Positions 29,313-39,571 of a stretch of 64,000 bases of DNA are shown here, in pieces. How positions within the stretch are numbered: position 1 is the first letter of the stretch; each line of letters starts with the position of its first letter. Source of the stretch: Listeria seeligeri serovar 1/2b str. SLCC3954 (GTDB taxonomy: Bacteria; Bacillota; Bacilli; Lactobacillales; Listeriaceae); NCBI RefSeq assembly GCF_000027145.1, contig NC_013891.1:2418001-2482000 (forward strand), written 5' to 3'. Made by a program: the position numbers and the translations under genes. Under the pieces are notes generated by a model. The model was given only the letters and a program-made list of their open reading frames with translations, was not told the origin of the DNA and made no database searches.

Positions 29313-30299
29313 TTATTTATAACCATTTGGATGCGACTCATGCCATTTCCAAGCTGTTGCAATAATATCTTTTATATCTGTATATTTCGGTTCCCAGCCT
29401 AGTATTTTTCTTGCTTTGTCACTAGATGCAATAAGTATTCCTGGATCGCCCGCTCGTCTTGCTACTACTTCTGCTGGAATGGTTTTCTCCGTTACACTAC
29501 GAGCAGCTCCGAGGATTTCTTGCACGGAGAAACCTTTGCTACTGCCCAAATTAAAGATATTACTTTCCCCACCATTTTCCAAGTACTCGATCGACCGAAT
29601 ATGGGCATCAATTAAATCCTCAATATGAACATAATCCCGGATACATGTACCATCTGGCGTATTATAATCGTCTCCATAAATAGCTAATTTTTCGCGCTGC
29701 CCGAGTGCTACTTGTAAAATAATTGGCACAAGATGTGATTCTGGTTGATGATCTTCGCCAATAGTGCCGTCAGATTTTGCACCCGCAACATTGAAATAGC
29801 GTAGCGCAACATACTTCATTCCGTATGCTTTGTCACACCACTTCATCATTTTTTCCATAATTAATTTCGTATCTCCATAGGTGCTTTCTGGATTTGTCGG
29901 CATGCTCTCAATGATCGGAACTTGCTCAGGTTCCCCGTATGTCGCTGCACTAGAAGAAAACACGATATTTTTCACGCCAAATTGTTCCATCACTTCAAGT
30001 AAAATCTGTGTTCCATAAACGTTATTATTTAAATATTTAAGTGGCTCTTCCATCGATTCACCAACAAGAGAACTAGCTGCAAAATGCATGACCCCATCCA
30101 CAGTCTCACGTTCAAAAACGGAACTTAAAAAATCTTTATCCCGAATGTCTCCTTGATAAAATTTTGCTTTTTCATGAATTGCTTCTTTATGACCAGTTTT
30201 TAAATTATCCACGACGACTACATTATATCCACGATTAACTAATTCGGCTACTGCATGTGAGCCAATATAGCCTGCTCCACCAAGAACGATAATACTCAT
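29313..30299 (-). CDS. galE: UDP-glucose 4-epimerase
   Basis: A 328-residue short-chain dehydrogenase interconverting UDP-glucose and UDP-galactose. Seen: the NAD-binding GGAGYIGSH (7-15), the conserved SSSAATYG, catalytic Tyr in STYGDTK (the usual YxxxK spacing is Y-G-D-T-K), and YFNVAGA. UDP-galactose feeds teichoic-acid and glycolipid decoration in Listeria. First gene of the galE-galM-pgcA unit, with a candidate promoter upstream. Confidence 0.96.
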   Translation of the reverse strand: MSIIVLGGAGYIGSHAVAELVNRGYNVVVVDNLKTGHKEAIHEKAKFYQGDIRDKDFLSSVFERETVDGVMHFAASSLVGESMEEPLKYLNNNVYGTQILLEVMEQFGVKNIVFSSSAATYGEPEQVPIIESMPTNPESTYGDTKLIMEKMMKWCDKAYGMKYVALRYFNVAGAKSDGTIGEDHQPESHLVPIILQVALGQREKLAIYGDDYNTPDGTCIRDYVHIEDLIDAHIRSIEYLENGGESNIFNLGSSKGFSVQEILGAARSVTEKTIPAEVVARRAGDPGILIASSDKARKILGWEPKYTDIKDIIATAWKWHESHPNGYK

Positions 30300-30332
30300 T
30301 ATAAGTTCTCTCCATTCTTATTCTATTTCTCC

Positions 30333-30362
30333 ATTTTACACTACACACATTAATCTAGTCAC
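30333..30362 (-). promoter_or_regulatory. Candidate promoter for galE-galM-pgcA
   Basis: GTGACT, 18 bases, TAAAAT on the minus strand, 34 bases upstream of galE and just past the trxB terminator. Confidence 0.4.
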
Positions 30363-30367
30363 GCAAA

Positions 30368-30401
30368 AATGGGTCTAAGAAAAATATTCTTAGACCCATT
30401 T
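30368..30401 (-). terminator. Terminator of trxB
   Basis: A 13-base perfect stem (AAATGGGTCTAAGA and its complement) with a short loop and T-rich tail on the minus strand. Confidence 0.88.
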
Positions 30402-30413
30402 CATAATTTCACT

Positions 30414-31412
<999 letters not shown>

Positions 31413-31450
31413 CTAAATTAATCCTAATACGGAATAGCAAAAAGGTCTAT

Positions 31451-32926
31451 TTATCTGCTCAGAAATTGCTGTATCTCTGTCGCACACTTAGTACAATCAA
31501 ATTCTTCCGCTATAGCAAATTCTAACTCTGGTAAAAATACCATTGCAATTGCTTTAGCGACAATTTCTTTCGTATAGCGTCCAAGTATTAACTCTTTTCT
31601 ATTATCGTTTAAAACGAAAGAAAATAACGTTTCATATAATGGCAGATTTTCTTTATTAAACAAAACCCCATTTTCTCGAAGGATAGTCATTGCTTTTGAA
31701 ATCAAATAGCAGTTTTGCTCCACGTCTCCATCAGGGAAATAATCAAAATCAGTAAACATCAAATGCTCCATGTAAGTCCACTTGCTCATATCAAGTAGCG
31801 GATGAAATAGCATCAATTCAGGCCGATTGCTCGATATCGTTAGCGCATAGACCCCTAGCAAATGTGTCAACTCATCCTCCGTTTGAAGCATCTCTAAAAC
31901 AAGCCGCGTATCATTCGTCAAATCTATTTCTCGCTCCCAAGGGAATCGCACATCTTCGTATAAATCACACTCTAAGAAAGAATGCCAAAACATTTTGGCG
32001 CCTTCCACATCACCTATATAATAAGCAGATTTTGCACGATAGTAATAATATTTACTTCGCTCGGTTACTTCCAAATCAGTTACTTGTTCAAATAAGTCAT
32101 CTGCTTCTTCATAATCTCCCATCATCGCATGAATCAATCCAAGCTTTTCTTTATGATGCGAAAGAACTGGTAAGACATCACGAAGCTCAGCATAAAGCGC
32201 ATCCGCAACTTCCCTCTGACCTTTGTAGAAATGATAAATAAAGAAATCACAAAGCCCTAATAAATTACCGGGATTTCGCGCAAGTAGATCACTTAAAACC
32301 CTTACTCCATCCGCTTCTTTTAATTGCTCAAAGTAAAGTGAAGCCAATTGATTATATGCTGGCCAGAAATTCGGCTTTTCATCAATGACTTTTTTTAAGA
32401 TATCACATGCAGATGCACTATCCTCTTCAGCTAAATAGCGATTAATTTCTTTCTTATAAGCGTAAAATTCTTGCTCCTGCTTAGAAAAACCATTCTCTAT
32501 CGTTTCCCCAAAAGGTGTTTCCTCCAGTAGAACCTCAATTAAATCACGCGCTTCTTCTGCGTAGTCACCCTCTGCAGCCATTTCTAAGTAGCGGTTAGCA
32601 TATTGTAGCGCCCGTCTGTAGTCTTTCATATAAGCAAAATTATTAGCAATAAAATAATAGCAATAATCCATACTTCCATCTCGTTTTTCCAAAACATCCC
32701 GTAGTAACTGATTGGATTTATGAAACTGTCCTATTTCTGTATAACATATCGCGAGTTGACAAAGAATAACCGATTCCCCGGGCTCTAGCTCTGAAGCTCG
32801 CACCAAATAACGAATTGCTTCTTTGATTCTTTGCTCACGAAACGCTTCCACACCACGTTCAAAATAAAATTGCCCATTTGGATAAAATGGAAAAATTTTT
32901 GCAGATATTTTTTTGTTTTTGTCCAT
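31451..32926 (-). CDS. Tetratricopeptide-repeat protein (YvcD-like)
   Basis: A 491-residue soluble protein with several TPR units in the N-terminal half (for example GQFYFERGVEAFREQRIKEAIRYLVRASELEP at about 17-48, then repeats to about 300) and a helical C-terminal part ending with a Cys pair (FDCTKCATE). No enzyme motif is seen. TPR proteins are scaffolds. Position upstream of trxB and length match Bacillus YvcD, whose role is unknown. The RBS is GGAGG before ATG. Confidence 0.88.
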   Translation of the reverse strand: MDKNKKISAKIFPFYPNGQFYFERGVEAFREQRIKEAIRYLVRASELEPGESVILCQLAICYTEIGQFHKSNQLLRDVLEKRDGSMDYCYYFIANNFAYMKDYRRALQYANRYLEMAAEGDYAEEARDLIEVLLEETPFGETIENGFSKQEQEFYAYKKEINRYLAEEDSASACDILKKVIDEKPNFWPAYNQLASLYFEQLKEADGVRVLSDLLARNPGNLLGLCDFFIYHFYKGQREVADALYAELRDVLPVLSHHKEKLGLIHAMMGDYEEADDLFEQVTDLEVTERSKYYYYRAKSAYYIGDVEGAKMFWHSFLECDLYEDVRFPWEREIDLTNDTRLVLEMLQTEDELTHLLGVYALTISSNRPELMLFHPLLDMSKWTYMEHLMFTDFDYFPDGDVEQNCYLISKAMTILRENGVLFNKENLPLYETLFSFVLNDNRKELILGRYTKEIVAKAIAMVFLPELEFAIAEEFDCTKCATEIQQFLSR

Positions 32927-32991
32927 CTTCCCACCTCCAACAATATCCTTATTCTAATGAGTATAACATACAATTTATGACTTTGGGCGAC

Positions 32992-33030
32992 AAAAAAGCT
33001 ACTCAGATTTTACTCCAAAATAGCTTTTTC
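32992..33030 (-). terminator. Terminator of the hprK-lgt-ppaX-yvoF operon
   Basis: AAAAAGCTA pairs with TAGCTTTTTT around the stop codon of the acetyltransferase gene, with T-run on the minus strand. Confidence 0.7.
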
Positions 33031-33507
33031 TTTGATCATTAAAGGATTTCCATAAGCAAAACTTTCTGCTGGTATATCCTTTGAAACAATGGCTCCCGCG
33101 GCGACGATTGCCCCATCCCCAATTGTAACCCCGGGGAGAATTGTAACATTTGCGCCAATCATGACATTATCTCCAATAACCACTTCGCCGATACAATATT
33201 CTGCAATCAAATATTCATGCGTCAAAATAGTTGTTTGGTAGCCAATAATCGAATTTGCTCCAATCGTAATCTTCTCAGGAAAAAATAAATCAGGCATCAC
33301 TTTATACGCAATTGCAGTTTTTTCGCCAATTTTCATTCCTAGACATGCACGGTATATATGTCTTTTGCCGCCCATCCATGGAAAAAAACGACCGAACTCG
33401 ATAACAATTGTATTTTTTAACGCTCTCCAAAAAGAAATCGTCTTATATACTTGAAACAGCGTGTTGACTTTTTCGTCAGGGGCTTTTAGCTTCTCTAGCC
33501 GCCTCAA
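33010..33507 (-). CDS. Hexapeptide-repeat acyltransferase (YvoF-like)
   Basis: A 165-residue left-handed beta-helix protein. Hexapeptide repeats run through about 75-155 (ITIGANSIIGYQTTI, VVIGDNVMIGANVTILPGVTIGDGAIVAAGAIV). Such proteins are trimeric O-acetyltransferases; the acceptor is unknown. It is the last gene of hprK-lgt-ppaX-yvoF, the same order as in Bacillus subtilis, three bases after ppaX. Confidence 0.88.
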   Translation of the reverse strand: MRRLEKLKAPDEKVNTLFQVYKTISFWRALKNTIVIEFGRFFPWMGGKRHIYRACLGMKIGEKTAIAYKVMPDLFFPEKITIGANSIIGYQTTILTHEYLIAEYCIGEVVIGDNVMIGANVTILPGVTIGDGAIVAAGAIVSKDIPAESFAYGNPLMIKEKAILE

Positions 33508-33510
33508 AAT

Positions 33511-34164
33511 TTATTCCTCGTCCCTAACAATCGCAAGTAAATCGCTCATTTTTGTTAACATAAAGTCTGGTTGAAACTGCGCTAAATGTTCTGGACCTTT
33601 AATCGCCCAAGCCACGCCTGCAGTTAATGTTTCTGCATTTTTCCCCGCTTCGATGTCGTGGTAATTATCACCTATCATAATCGCTTCTTCTTTCGTTGCA
33701 TTAAGGAGTGATAGAGCCATCTCAATCCCCTCAGGATCAGGCTTAGCATTAGATACTTGATCTAACCCAATCACTACTTGGAAAAACTTATCTAGACCAG
33801 TAACTTTAAGACCTCGCATAATTGTATCGTACATTTTAGTAGACACTATCCCTAATTTATAATCTTCTTCATACAAAGCGCGAATTGCTTCATAAACTCC
33901 ATCATATTCCAAAATCAAATCATCATGATGCTTCAAATTAAATTCGCGGTAAAAAACGCGCATTTCTTCTGCATGTGCCGGATTTATTTCACGAAATGTT
34001 TCCATTAATGAAGGACCAATAAACGGTAAAATATCCTCTCTTGTAAAAACACGATCAGGTAAGAATTCTTGAAACGTTGCTTGAAAAGTTTTAATAATTA
34101 ATTCGTTAGTATTTATCAGTGTGCCGTCTAAGTCAAACAACAATGTAGTAATTTTCCCAGTCAT
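33511..34164 (-). CDS. ppaX: Pyrophosphatase PpaX
   Basis: A 217-residue HAD-superfamily hydrolase. Motif I is [10 protein letters not shown] (11-20), motif II VSTK (about 108), motif III the lysine in SNAKPDPEG, motif [15 protein letters not shown]. In Bacillus PpaX hydrolyses the pyrophosphate released when HprK dephosphorylates P-Ser-HPr, which fits its place in the hprK operon. Length matches the family. Confidence 0.93.
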   Translation of the reverse strand: MTGKITTLLFDLDGTLINTNELIIKTFQATFQEFLPDRVFTREDILPFIGPSLMETFREINPAHAEEMRVFYREFNLKHHDDLILEYDGVYEAIRALYEEDYKLGIVSTKMYDTIMRGLKVTGLDKFFQVVIGLDQVSNAKPDPEGIEMALSLLNATKEEAIMIGDNYHDIEAGKNAETLTAGVAWAIKGPEHLAQFQPDFMLTKMSDLLAIVRDEE

Positions 34165-34195
34165 AATTTCTTCCTTTCTAGAACAAACTTAACTT

Positions 34196-35029
34196 TTATT
34201 TTTTCTTTGCTACTTTTCCGTATTTATCTTCCATATAATATGGTGGATTCATTTTTAGTCGGCGGTATACTATTATCCCAATCGCCAAAATAATTAAGAA
34301 TAAGGATAAAGCTTGTGAAACACGGAAAGCCCCCCACATCAAGCTATCCGTTCTCATTCCTTCGATAAAGAATCTGCCAAACGAATACCAAATCACATAA
34401 CCAAGGAAAAGTTCTCCGCGTCGTATTTTCGTGCGGCGAATCACTAGTAATATGATAAACCCGAGTACGTTCCATAAACTCTCATATAAAAAAGTTGGCT
34501 GATAATAGACCCCATCTATGTACATCTGGTTGATGATAAAATCTGGTAAATGTAATCCTTCTAGAAAAGCTCGTGTTGTTTCCACCCCGTGAGCTTCTTG
34601 GTTCATGAAATTCCCCCAACGACCAATCGCTTGGGCAATGATTAAACTCGGAGCAACCACATCTGCCAATTGCCAAAAAGAAATTTTCTTAATACGCGAG
34701 AAAATCACTGCGGTTAAAACTGCACCAATTAGCGCTCCATATATCGCAATTCCCCCATGCCAAATTTTGACAATTTCACCTAAATTATTCTTGTAAAAAT
34801 CCCATTCAAAAATAACATAATAAATTCGAGCGCTAATAATCGAAATTGGAATCGCCCATATAAGTAAATCGACAATAATTTCTTTATCCATTTTACGTTT
34901 ATTTGCCTCACTAAGCGCAAGAAGAAGTGCAATCACAACAGCTGAAGCAATAATTACCCCATACCATTTGACAGAAATATTCCCAAGTTGAATCGCCACC
35001 GGATCAAGCGGCTGTATACCATTATCCAT
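34196..35029 (-). CDS. lgt: Prolipoprotein diacylglyceryl transferase
   Basis: A 277-residue membrane enzyme with seven predicted helices that attaches diacylglycerol to the lipobox cysteine of prelipoproteins. The Lgt signature [13 protein letters not shown] (about 134-146) is complete, with [12 protein letters not shown] before it and FIEGMRTDS near the C-terminus. The start is [10 protein letters not shown], with GGGGAATT just upstream; a longer frame of 12 codons lacks a ribosome site. Follows hprK after an intercistronic stem-loop. Confidence 0.96.
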   Translation of the reverse strand: MDNGIQPLDPVAIQLGNISVKWYGVIIASAVVIALLLALSEANKRKMDKEIIVDLLIWAIPISIISARIYYVIFEWDFYKNNLGEIVKIWHGGIAIYGALIGAVLTAVIFSRIKKISFWQLADVVAPSLIIAQAIGRWGNFMNQEAHGVETTRAFLEGLHLPDFIINQMYIDGVYYQPTFLYESLWNVLGFIILLVIRRTKIRRGELFLGYVIWYSFGRFFIEGMRTDSLMWGAFRVSQALSLFLIILAIGIIVYRRLKMNPPYYMEDKYGKVAKKK

Positions 35030-35053
35030 AATTCCCCTACTTTCAAAAGACAA

Positions 35054-35099
35054 CTCCGTAACCAAACAAGTCTTTTTTAGTGTCTGTTAGGCTACGGAG
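35054..35099 (-). other. Stem-loop between hprK and lgt
   Basis: CTCCGTAGCC pairs with GGTTACGGAG (one G-T pair) around a 26-base loop, with no T-run after it. It is probably an RNA processing or stability element rather than a full terminator, since the operon continues. Confidence 0.55.
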
Positions 35100-35117
35100 A
35101 TATTCTCTATATTTTAT

Positions 35118-36056
35118 TTAATCATTCATGCTACTATTATGACCTATTAGATTATTAAGGTCTTGTGTAAACTGTTCCGCTGCATTATAACCCATATTTT
35201 TCAATCGGAAATTCATTGCCGCTACTTCGATAATAACAGATAAATTTCGCCCTGGACGAACTGGGACAGTGATTTTTGGAATATCCATATCAAAGATTTT
35301 TGTTTTCTCTTGATCTAAACCAACACGGTCATAATGTTTATCTGGGTCCCAATTTTCAAGGTGCACAACAATCGTTATTTTCTTACTTGAACGAACTGCC
35401 CCCGCGCCAAATAACGTCATCACATTAATAATTCCAAGTCCACGAATTTCCAACAAATGTTCAATAATAGCTGGCGAAGAACCAATTAATGTCAATTCAT
35501 CTTCTTGACGGATTTCAACATTATCATCCGCCACCAGTCGATGTCCTCGTTTCACAAGCTCAAGCGCCGTCTCGCTTTTACCAACACCACTGCTACCTGT
35601 AATCAAAACTCCAAGTCCATATATATCCACTAAAACACCATGCATTGAAATTACTGGTGCCAGTCTGCTTTCTAAGTAATTCGTAATATAGACGGACAAT
35701 CTAGTCGTCTTAAGTCGCGAACGAAGCACTGGAATGCTCGCTTCTTTTGCTGCTTCCACTAATTCTTTCGGCACCTCTAAATTTCTCGAAATCACAAAAG
35801 CTGGAGTTCGCTTTGTACACATTTGTCGATACCTTTTAAGTCGTTCTTCTGGTTCCATACCTTCTGAAAAAGAGATTTCTGTCATCCCAAAAAGCTGCAC
35901 TCGATCTTCCGGGTAATAGGAGAAAAAGCCTGTAAGTTCTAGACCTGGTCTCGACAAATCACTTGTTAAAATTGGCCGTTCAAGTCCCTTTTCTGAACAA
36001 ATTAACTCTAAATTAAGTCGTTCTACTAAATCCTTTACTGTAACCGATTTTGTCAT
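35118..36056 (-). CDS. hprK: HPr kinase/phosphorylase
   Basis: A 312-residue bifunctional enzyme that phosphorylates and dephosphorylates Ser46 of HPr, the signal for carbon catabolite control by CcpA. Walker A GSSGVGKS (154-161), the conserved His139 (SMHG) region, and the HprK signature [19 protein letters not shown] are seen. The start is [10 protein letters not shown] with GGAGG 7 bases upstream. Leads the hprK-lgt-ppaX-yvoF operon. Confidence 0.97.
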   Translation of the reverse strand: MTKSVTVKDLVERLNLELICSEKGLERPILTSDLSRPGLELTGFFSYYPEDRVQLFGMTEISFSEGMEPEERLKRYRQMCTKRTPAFVISRNLEVPKELVEAAKEASIPVLRSRLKTTRLSVYITNYLESRLAPVISMHGVLVDIYGLGVLITGSSGVGKSETALELVKRGHRLVADDNVEIRQEDELTLIGSSPAIIEHLLEIRGLGIINVMTLFGAGAVRSSKKITIVVHLENWDPDKHYDRVGLDQEKTKIFDMDIPKITVPVRPGRNLSVIIEVAAMNFRLKNMGYNAAEQFTQDLNNLIGHNSSMND

Positions 36057-36192
36057 GCAAGTACCTCCAAATGAATTATAAAAGTCCGTCACTGTTTACT
36101 TCAAAAAATTATTTACAAAGCTCCTATTCATTTTAGCACTTTCGACGGAATCAAGCTAGTTCTTTCTTTCTAAATGGCTCTACATAGCGAAA

Positions 36193-36235
36193 CCAGCTAC
36201 ACTCCAAAGTCACTTCGACCTTAGGATGTAGCTGG
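36193..36235 (-). terminator. Possible terminator of the PspC/holin-like cluster
   Basis: CCAGCTACATCC pairs with GGAGTGTAGCTGG on the minus strand right after the gene at 36241; the T-tail (TTTCG) is short. Confidence 0.5.
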
Positions 36236-36240
36236 AATTG

Positions 36241-36594
36241 TTATGCTTCTTTTTTGCTCCATAAAACGGAATTGATAATCATATTCGCAAATGCCATAAT
36301 TGCTGCGATAATTAGTGCTGTACCGAAACTATCAAATTGGAATGAAGCCCCCATAAAGAAAGTTGTCAGCTCTAGCATCAGCGCATTAATAACAAAGGTA
36401 AATAGCCCGAGTGTGAAAATATTAATAGGTAAAGTCAAAAGAAGTAATATAGGGCGGATTAGCATATTAAGAATTGCTAAGATAAAACTCGCTAGTAACG
36501 CTGTCATGAATCCATCTACATGAAAACTTGTAAAGAATCCAGATAAAGCTACAAAAAGTACCGAGTTAATGATTACTCCTATAATCCAACGCAT
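36241..36594 (-). CDS. Phage-holin-4-type membrane protein (YvlD-like)
   Basis: A 117-residue protein with four hydrophobic helices (about 4-22, 28-48, 55-80, 88-110), matching the family of chromosomal YvlD proteins annotated as holin-like. It is not a phage gene by context: it closes a four-gene envelope-stress cluster like Bacillus yvlABCD. From memory the cluster is under LiaSR control in L. monocytogenes. It lies eight bases after the small PspC gene. Confidence 0.85.
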   Translation of the reverse strand: MRWIIGVIINSVLFVALSGFFTSFHVDGFMTALLASFILAILNMLIRPILLLLTLPINIFTLGLFTFVINALMLELTTFFMGASFQFDSFGTALIIAAIMAFANMIINSVLWSKKEA

Positions 36595-36602
36595 GTTTTA
36601 GT

Positions 36603-36797
36603 TCACTCCCATTCAGGGGTTTCTTTTGGAATTATGATTGCAGCGATAATGTAAAGAAGAATTCCTGAACCAGCAAACAGTGTTAGACCCGCCCAGATTA
36701 AACGAATAATCGTTACTTCAATTCCAAAATACTCTGCAAGTCCACCACAGACACCACTGATCATTTTTTGTGAAGAAGATTTATATAACTTTTTCAT
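36603..36797 (-). CDS. Small PspC-domain membrane protein (YvlC-like)
   Basis: A 64-residue PspC protein: basic N-terminus KKLYKSSSQKMISGVCGGLAEYFGI, then a hydrophobic helix pair (IIRLIWAGLTLF, ILLYIIAAIIIP). PspC proteins sense or respond to membrane stress. It is the stand-alone version of the domain found at the N-terminus of the next upstream gene. Two adjacent ATGs exist; the second has better spacing to AAGGGAAA. Confidence 0.88.
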   Translation of the reverse strand: MKKLYKSSSQKMISGVCGGLAEYFGIEVTIIRLIWAGLTLFAGSGILLYIIAAIIIPKETPEWE

Positions 36798-36820
36798 CAT
36801 TTTCCCTTCCCTTCGCTTTT

Positions 36821-38026
36821 TTAAACACTTTTATTTTCGAGTTCAGAAACTTTAATTATGCCATTTCCAACCTTAGCTTGAAGTGTTGCCATGCTTATTT
36901 CTTCTGCGTTTTGGGTGAATACAAAATTTCGTTCCGCATCATCCCAGATTTTCGCATTTTTTAAGTCAAAGTAAATTTTTTCTTTTTTCGTTCCAAGTGT
37001 TCCATCAACATTCCAAGTTGGTGGAATTTGAATACGAATATCTCCATTTAGGGCTTCTAAATCGGCCGCTGAAGACGTTTCGTTTTCGAGTATATATTCC
37101 ACATCACCTTGAGCTGCCTTCGCAATGGTTGTAAGGAAGTTACCTTGAAGAGCGATATCTCCTTTAGCAGTTGACATATCTATGTTTTCAACAGTGCTAC
37201 GTTTGAAGAAAATTTCTCCGTCTGCTGATTCGGTGCTAAGGAATTTACCACTAGCTCCAGATGAACGAATATCTCCATGACGAGTTTTAATGATAGCATC
37301 TTCTGCAGCTGTGTCATCATATTTCAAATTACCATTCAGCAATTGAATCTTCACTTGTTCATATAAACGTTTTGGGATGGTAATAACTAAATCAGTTTTT
37401 AGTAATTCATTTTTTGATTCAAAAGTGAAGCTATCTGGTGAAATATCTAGCATTGTTTGACTAAAGAAATAATCCCAAATTTTTTCTTCACTTAGTTGTC
37501 TAATTGAACGTGCTTTTTCATGTACAGCTAATACAGCACGAATTTTCATTTGGTCTTTATCCCATGAGCGAATAATTACATCCCCAGTTGCTACTCGAAT
37601 TGTAAAAGAACGAAATGTCACATTGTCAAAATTAAATTCACGCACTGGACGTGGTCGTTCTTCTTTTCTTCTTGGGTGGTTATGGGGGTGATTATTTCTA
37701 TTCTTATTAACGTGGCGATGTTTTTCTCTCATTGCTTGTCGCACTTCCTGTCTAACTTCATTATGTCCTGTATGTCTTCTCATTTTTTCGTCTACCCGAC
37801 GTCTGCGCTGTTCGAGAACTTCTTCAGTACTTGTATCAGCAGAAGGAATAACAAACAAGGCAATGATATAAGCGATAATTGCAATACCAGTTTTCATCGT
37901 TATTATAGCAATCACGATATATATAAGTCGCAAAAGAGTGGCGTCAATACCTAAAAATTCAGCTAAGCCGCCAAATACACCACCGACTTTACGATCCACT
38001 CTTGATCTTCTTAGTTTTTTATCCAT
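36821..38026 (-). CDS. PspC-DUF4097 fusion membrane protein
   Basis: A 401-residue protein joining a PspC domain (1-65, KVGGVFGGLAEFLGID then two hydrophobic helices) to a basic linker (about 75-125, rich in R, H and N) and a DUF4097 putative beta-helix domain. In the latter, short turns recur about every 20 residues (ATGDVIIRS, LNGNLKYDD, AKGDIALQG, AQGDVEYIL, LNGDIRIQI). The start is MDKKLRRSR with AAAGGAAG upstream. Likely a membrane-anchored envelope-stress component. Bacillus has these domains on separate proteins. Confidence 0.82.
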   Translation of the reverse strand: MDKKLRRSRVDRKVGGVFGGLAEFLGIDATLLRLIYIVIAIITMKTGIAIIAYIIALFVIPSADTSTEEVLEQRRRRVDEKMRRHTGHNEVRQEVRQAMREKHRHVNKNRNNHPHNHPRRKEERPRPVREFNFDNVTFRSFTIRVATGDVIIRSWDKDQMKIRAVLAVHEKARSIRQLSEEKIWDYFFSQTMLDISPDSFTFESKNELLKTDLVITIPKRLYEQVKIQLLNGNLKYDDTAAEDAIIKTRHGDIRSSGASGKFLSTESADGEIFFKRSTVENIDMSTAKGDIALQGNFLTTIAKAAQGDVEYILENETSSAADLEALNGDIRIQIPPTWNVDGTLGTKKEKIYFDLKNAKIWDDAERNFVFTQNAEEISMATLQAKVGNGIIKVSELENKSV

Positions 38027-38055
38027 GCTAGCTCTTCCTTTCTTCATTTCTATGT

Positions 38056-38089
38056 AAAATCTAGCGCGCTTTTCAGGGCACTAGATTTT
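38056..38089 (-). terminator. Attenuator-like hairpin between the two DUF4097 genes
   Basis: AAAATCTAG pairs with CTAGATTTT, with further partial pairing inside, four bases after the stop of the upstream gene, ending in TTTTAC. It may allow only part of the transcript through. Confidence 0.55.
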
Positions 38090-38092
38090 GGA

Positions 38093-39349
38093 TTATTTTG
38101 ATTCGCGGATTTTCACAGAACCAGTAGTTGCTTCTGCTTCGATTTTCAAGGAAGAATCGGCCGCAGCTGGTAATTTAGTGAATACGATTGATTTACTTAC
38201 GGATTCTGTTTTAGATTGGAGAACTTCTGCATCTTTTAAGTCTAATAGTAATTTACCTAGGTTTGTGTGGAAACGACCATCTACGCCAATGGTTGATGGA
38301 ACAAGAACTTCGATGTTCCCAGCACCTGTCTTAGCTTTTAAGAAAGTTGCTTCATTACCAGTTAATTGATAGTTTACATTACCATTTTTAGTTTGTAAGT
38401 TAGTGGAGTAATAGTTACCTTTCGCCGCCACATTACCGTTGAAAGTTTTAAGCGCAATGTCCCGAATTTCACCATTTTGGATACGAACATTACCATTAAT
38501 CGATTCAATTTCCGCTAGAGTAGCGTTTAATGTTCCGATACTAATATTCCCATTGGTTGTTTTAACAAATAAGTCACGACCTGATAATTCATCCAAATGG
38601 AAGTTACCATTTAGCATTTTAACAGATACATAATCATACTCGCGGCGAGGCAAGTAGACAGTTAAGTTTGTGACGATTTGCTTAGATGTAGATTCAAAAC
38701 GTAATGTTTCTTCATCTACACGTAAAGTTGTTTTATCAAAGAAAATTTTAAGCGCTTCATCTTCTGGATACTCTTTGAATAACTTAATCATCGCGTGCAC
38801 TTTGATATCATCTGTATCTGATGGCTTAAATTCTACATTCCCATTCGCAATTTCAAATTCTAAAATAGAAAGTGTTGTATCGTGGTAAACGAAATCTCGC
38901 TCTATTTTGGTAGATGTTAGGAATGGAAACGGCATATCTTTAACTTGCTTAAATGCGCTGTTTAGAAATGAGCCAATTTTTTCGCCAGCTTGGGATAAGT
39001 CATTTACCATATTACGCATTGTGTCGTCTTGATCTTTTGAAGAGTTTTCATTACGTTCTTCTTGTTCTGTTTCATCATTATGATTGTTTGGCTCTGGGCG
39101 TCTTGGGCGTCTTTTTGGAGCAGTATATGGGTTACCTTGGTTATTCCAACCTTTGCTATAATCGTATGTTGGCTTTTCTTCTGGTTCATCTGCTACTTCT
39201 TCTACAGGCGCTGCAGAACGACGAATATTTTCTTTAGCAGCTGATTTACCTTCTTTTTTAGAAATATTTTCAAGTAAGGTAAGTGCTTCTTCCGTGGAAA
39301 TAATACCTTGTTTCACTAATTCGAGAATACGTTTGCGTTCATTTTCCAT
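38093..39349 (-). CDS. DUF4097 protein with SHOCT-like N-terminus (YvlB-like)
   Basis: A 418-residue protein. The first 34 residues (ERKRILELVKQGIISTEEALTLLENI) are a short SHOCT-like helical motif. A low-complexity acidic and proline-rich stretch follows (about 45-110). The C-terminal DUF4097 domain carries at least six NGN turns (ANGNVEF, LNGNFHL, TNGNISI, INGNVRI, FNGNVAA, KNGNVNY), a beta-helix pattern. No signal peptide or membrane helix is visible, so it may act in the cytoplasm. First gene of the four-gene cluster. Confidence 0.85.
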   Translation of the reverse strand: MENERKRILELVKQGIISTEEALTLLENISKKEGKSAAKENIRRSAAPVEEVADEPEEKPTYDYSKGWNNQGNPYTAPKRRPRRPEPNNHNDETEQEERNENSSKDQDDTMRNMVNDLSQAGEKIGSFLNSAFKQVKDMPFPFLTSTKIERDFVYHDTTLSILEFEIANGNVEFKPSDTDDIKVHAMIKLFKEYPEDEALKIFFDKTTLRVDEETLRFESTSKQIVTNLTVYLPRREYDYVSVKMLNGNFHLDELSGRDLFVKTTNGNISIGTLNATLAEIESINGNVRIQNGEIRDIALKTFNGNVAAKGNYYSTNLQTKNGNVNYQLTGNEATFLKAKTGAGNIEVLVPSTIGVDGRFHTNLGKLLLDLKDAEVLQSKTESVSKSIVFTKLPAAADSSLKIEAEATTGSVKIRESK

Positions 39350-39389
39350 TTTTCATTTCCTCCTATAATTTCGGCTAAACTATTTTAGG

Positions 39390-39407
39390 CTTGCTTTCAT
39401 TTGCAAG
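39390..39407. promoter_or_regulatory. Palindrome in the promoter of the PspC cluster
   Basis: CTTGC-N8-GCAAG lies directly upstream of a -10 TAAAAT (39382-39387), about 40 bases before the first gene. It is a good candidate site for an envelope-stress response regulator, possibly LiaR; the assignment is inference. Confidence 0.4.
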
Positions 39408-39532
39408 AGACATATCTGTTTTATCTATGACTCTATTATGAAGGAAAAAATAATTTCTGTCATACAACCAGAGGATGATTATTTGTTTAGACTTTGGGTG
39501 GTTTGGTGAGTAAGCTTATGATTCTATGTAGA

Positions 39533-39562
39533 AAAAAATCCCGCTTATTTATTAATAAGCGA
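39533..39562 (-). terminator. Terminator of uvrBA
   Basis: CGCTTATT with AATAAGCG and a 3-4 base loop, followed by seven T on the minus strand, shortly after the uvrA stop. Confidence 0.82.
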
Positions 39563-39571
39563 GACTTAGTG

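Noticed and set aside
36241..36594. Holin-like gene as a prophage sign
   Set aside because: Context is the conserved yvl-type cluster with no phage genes around it.
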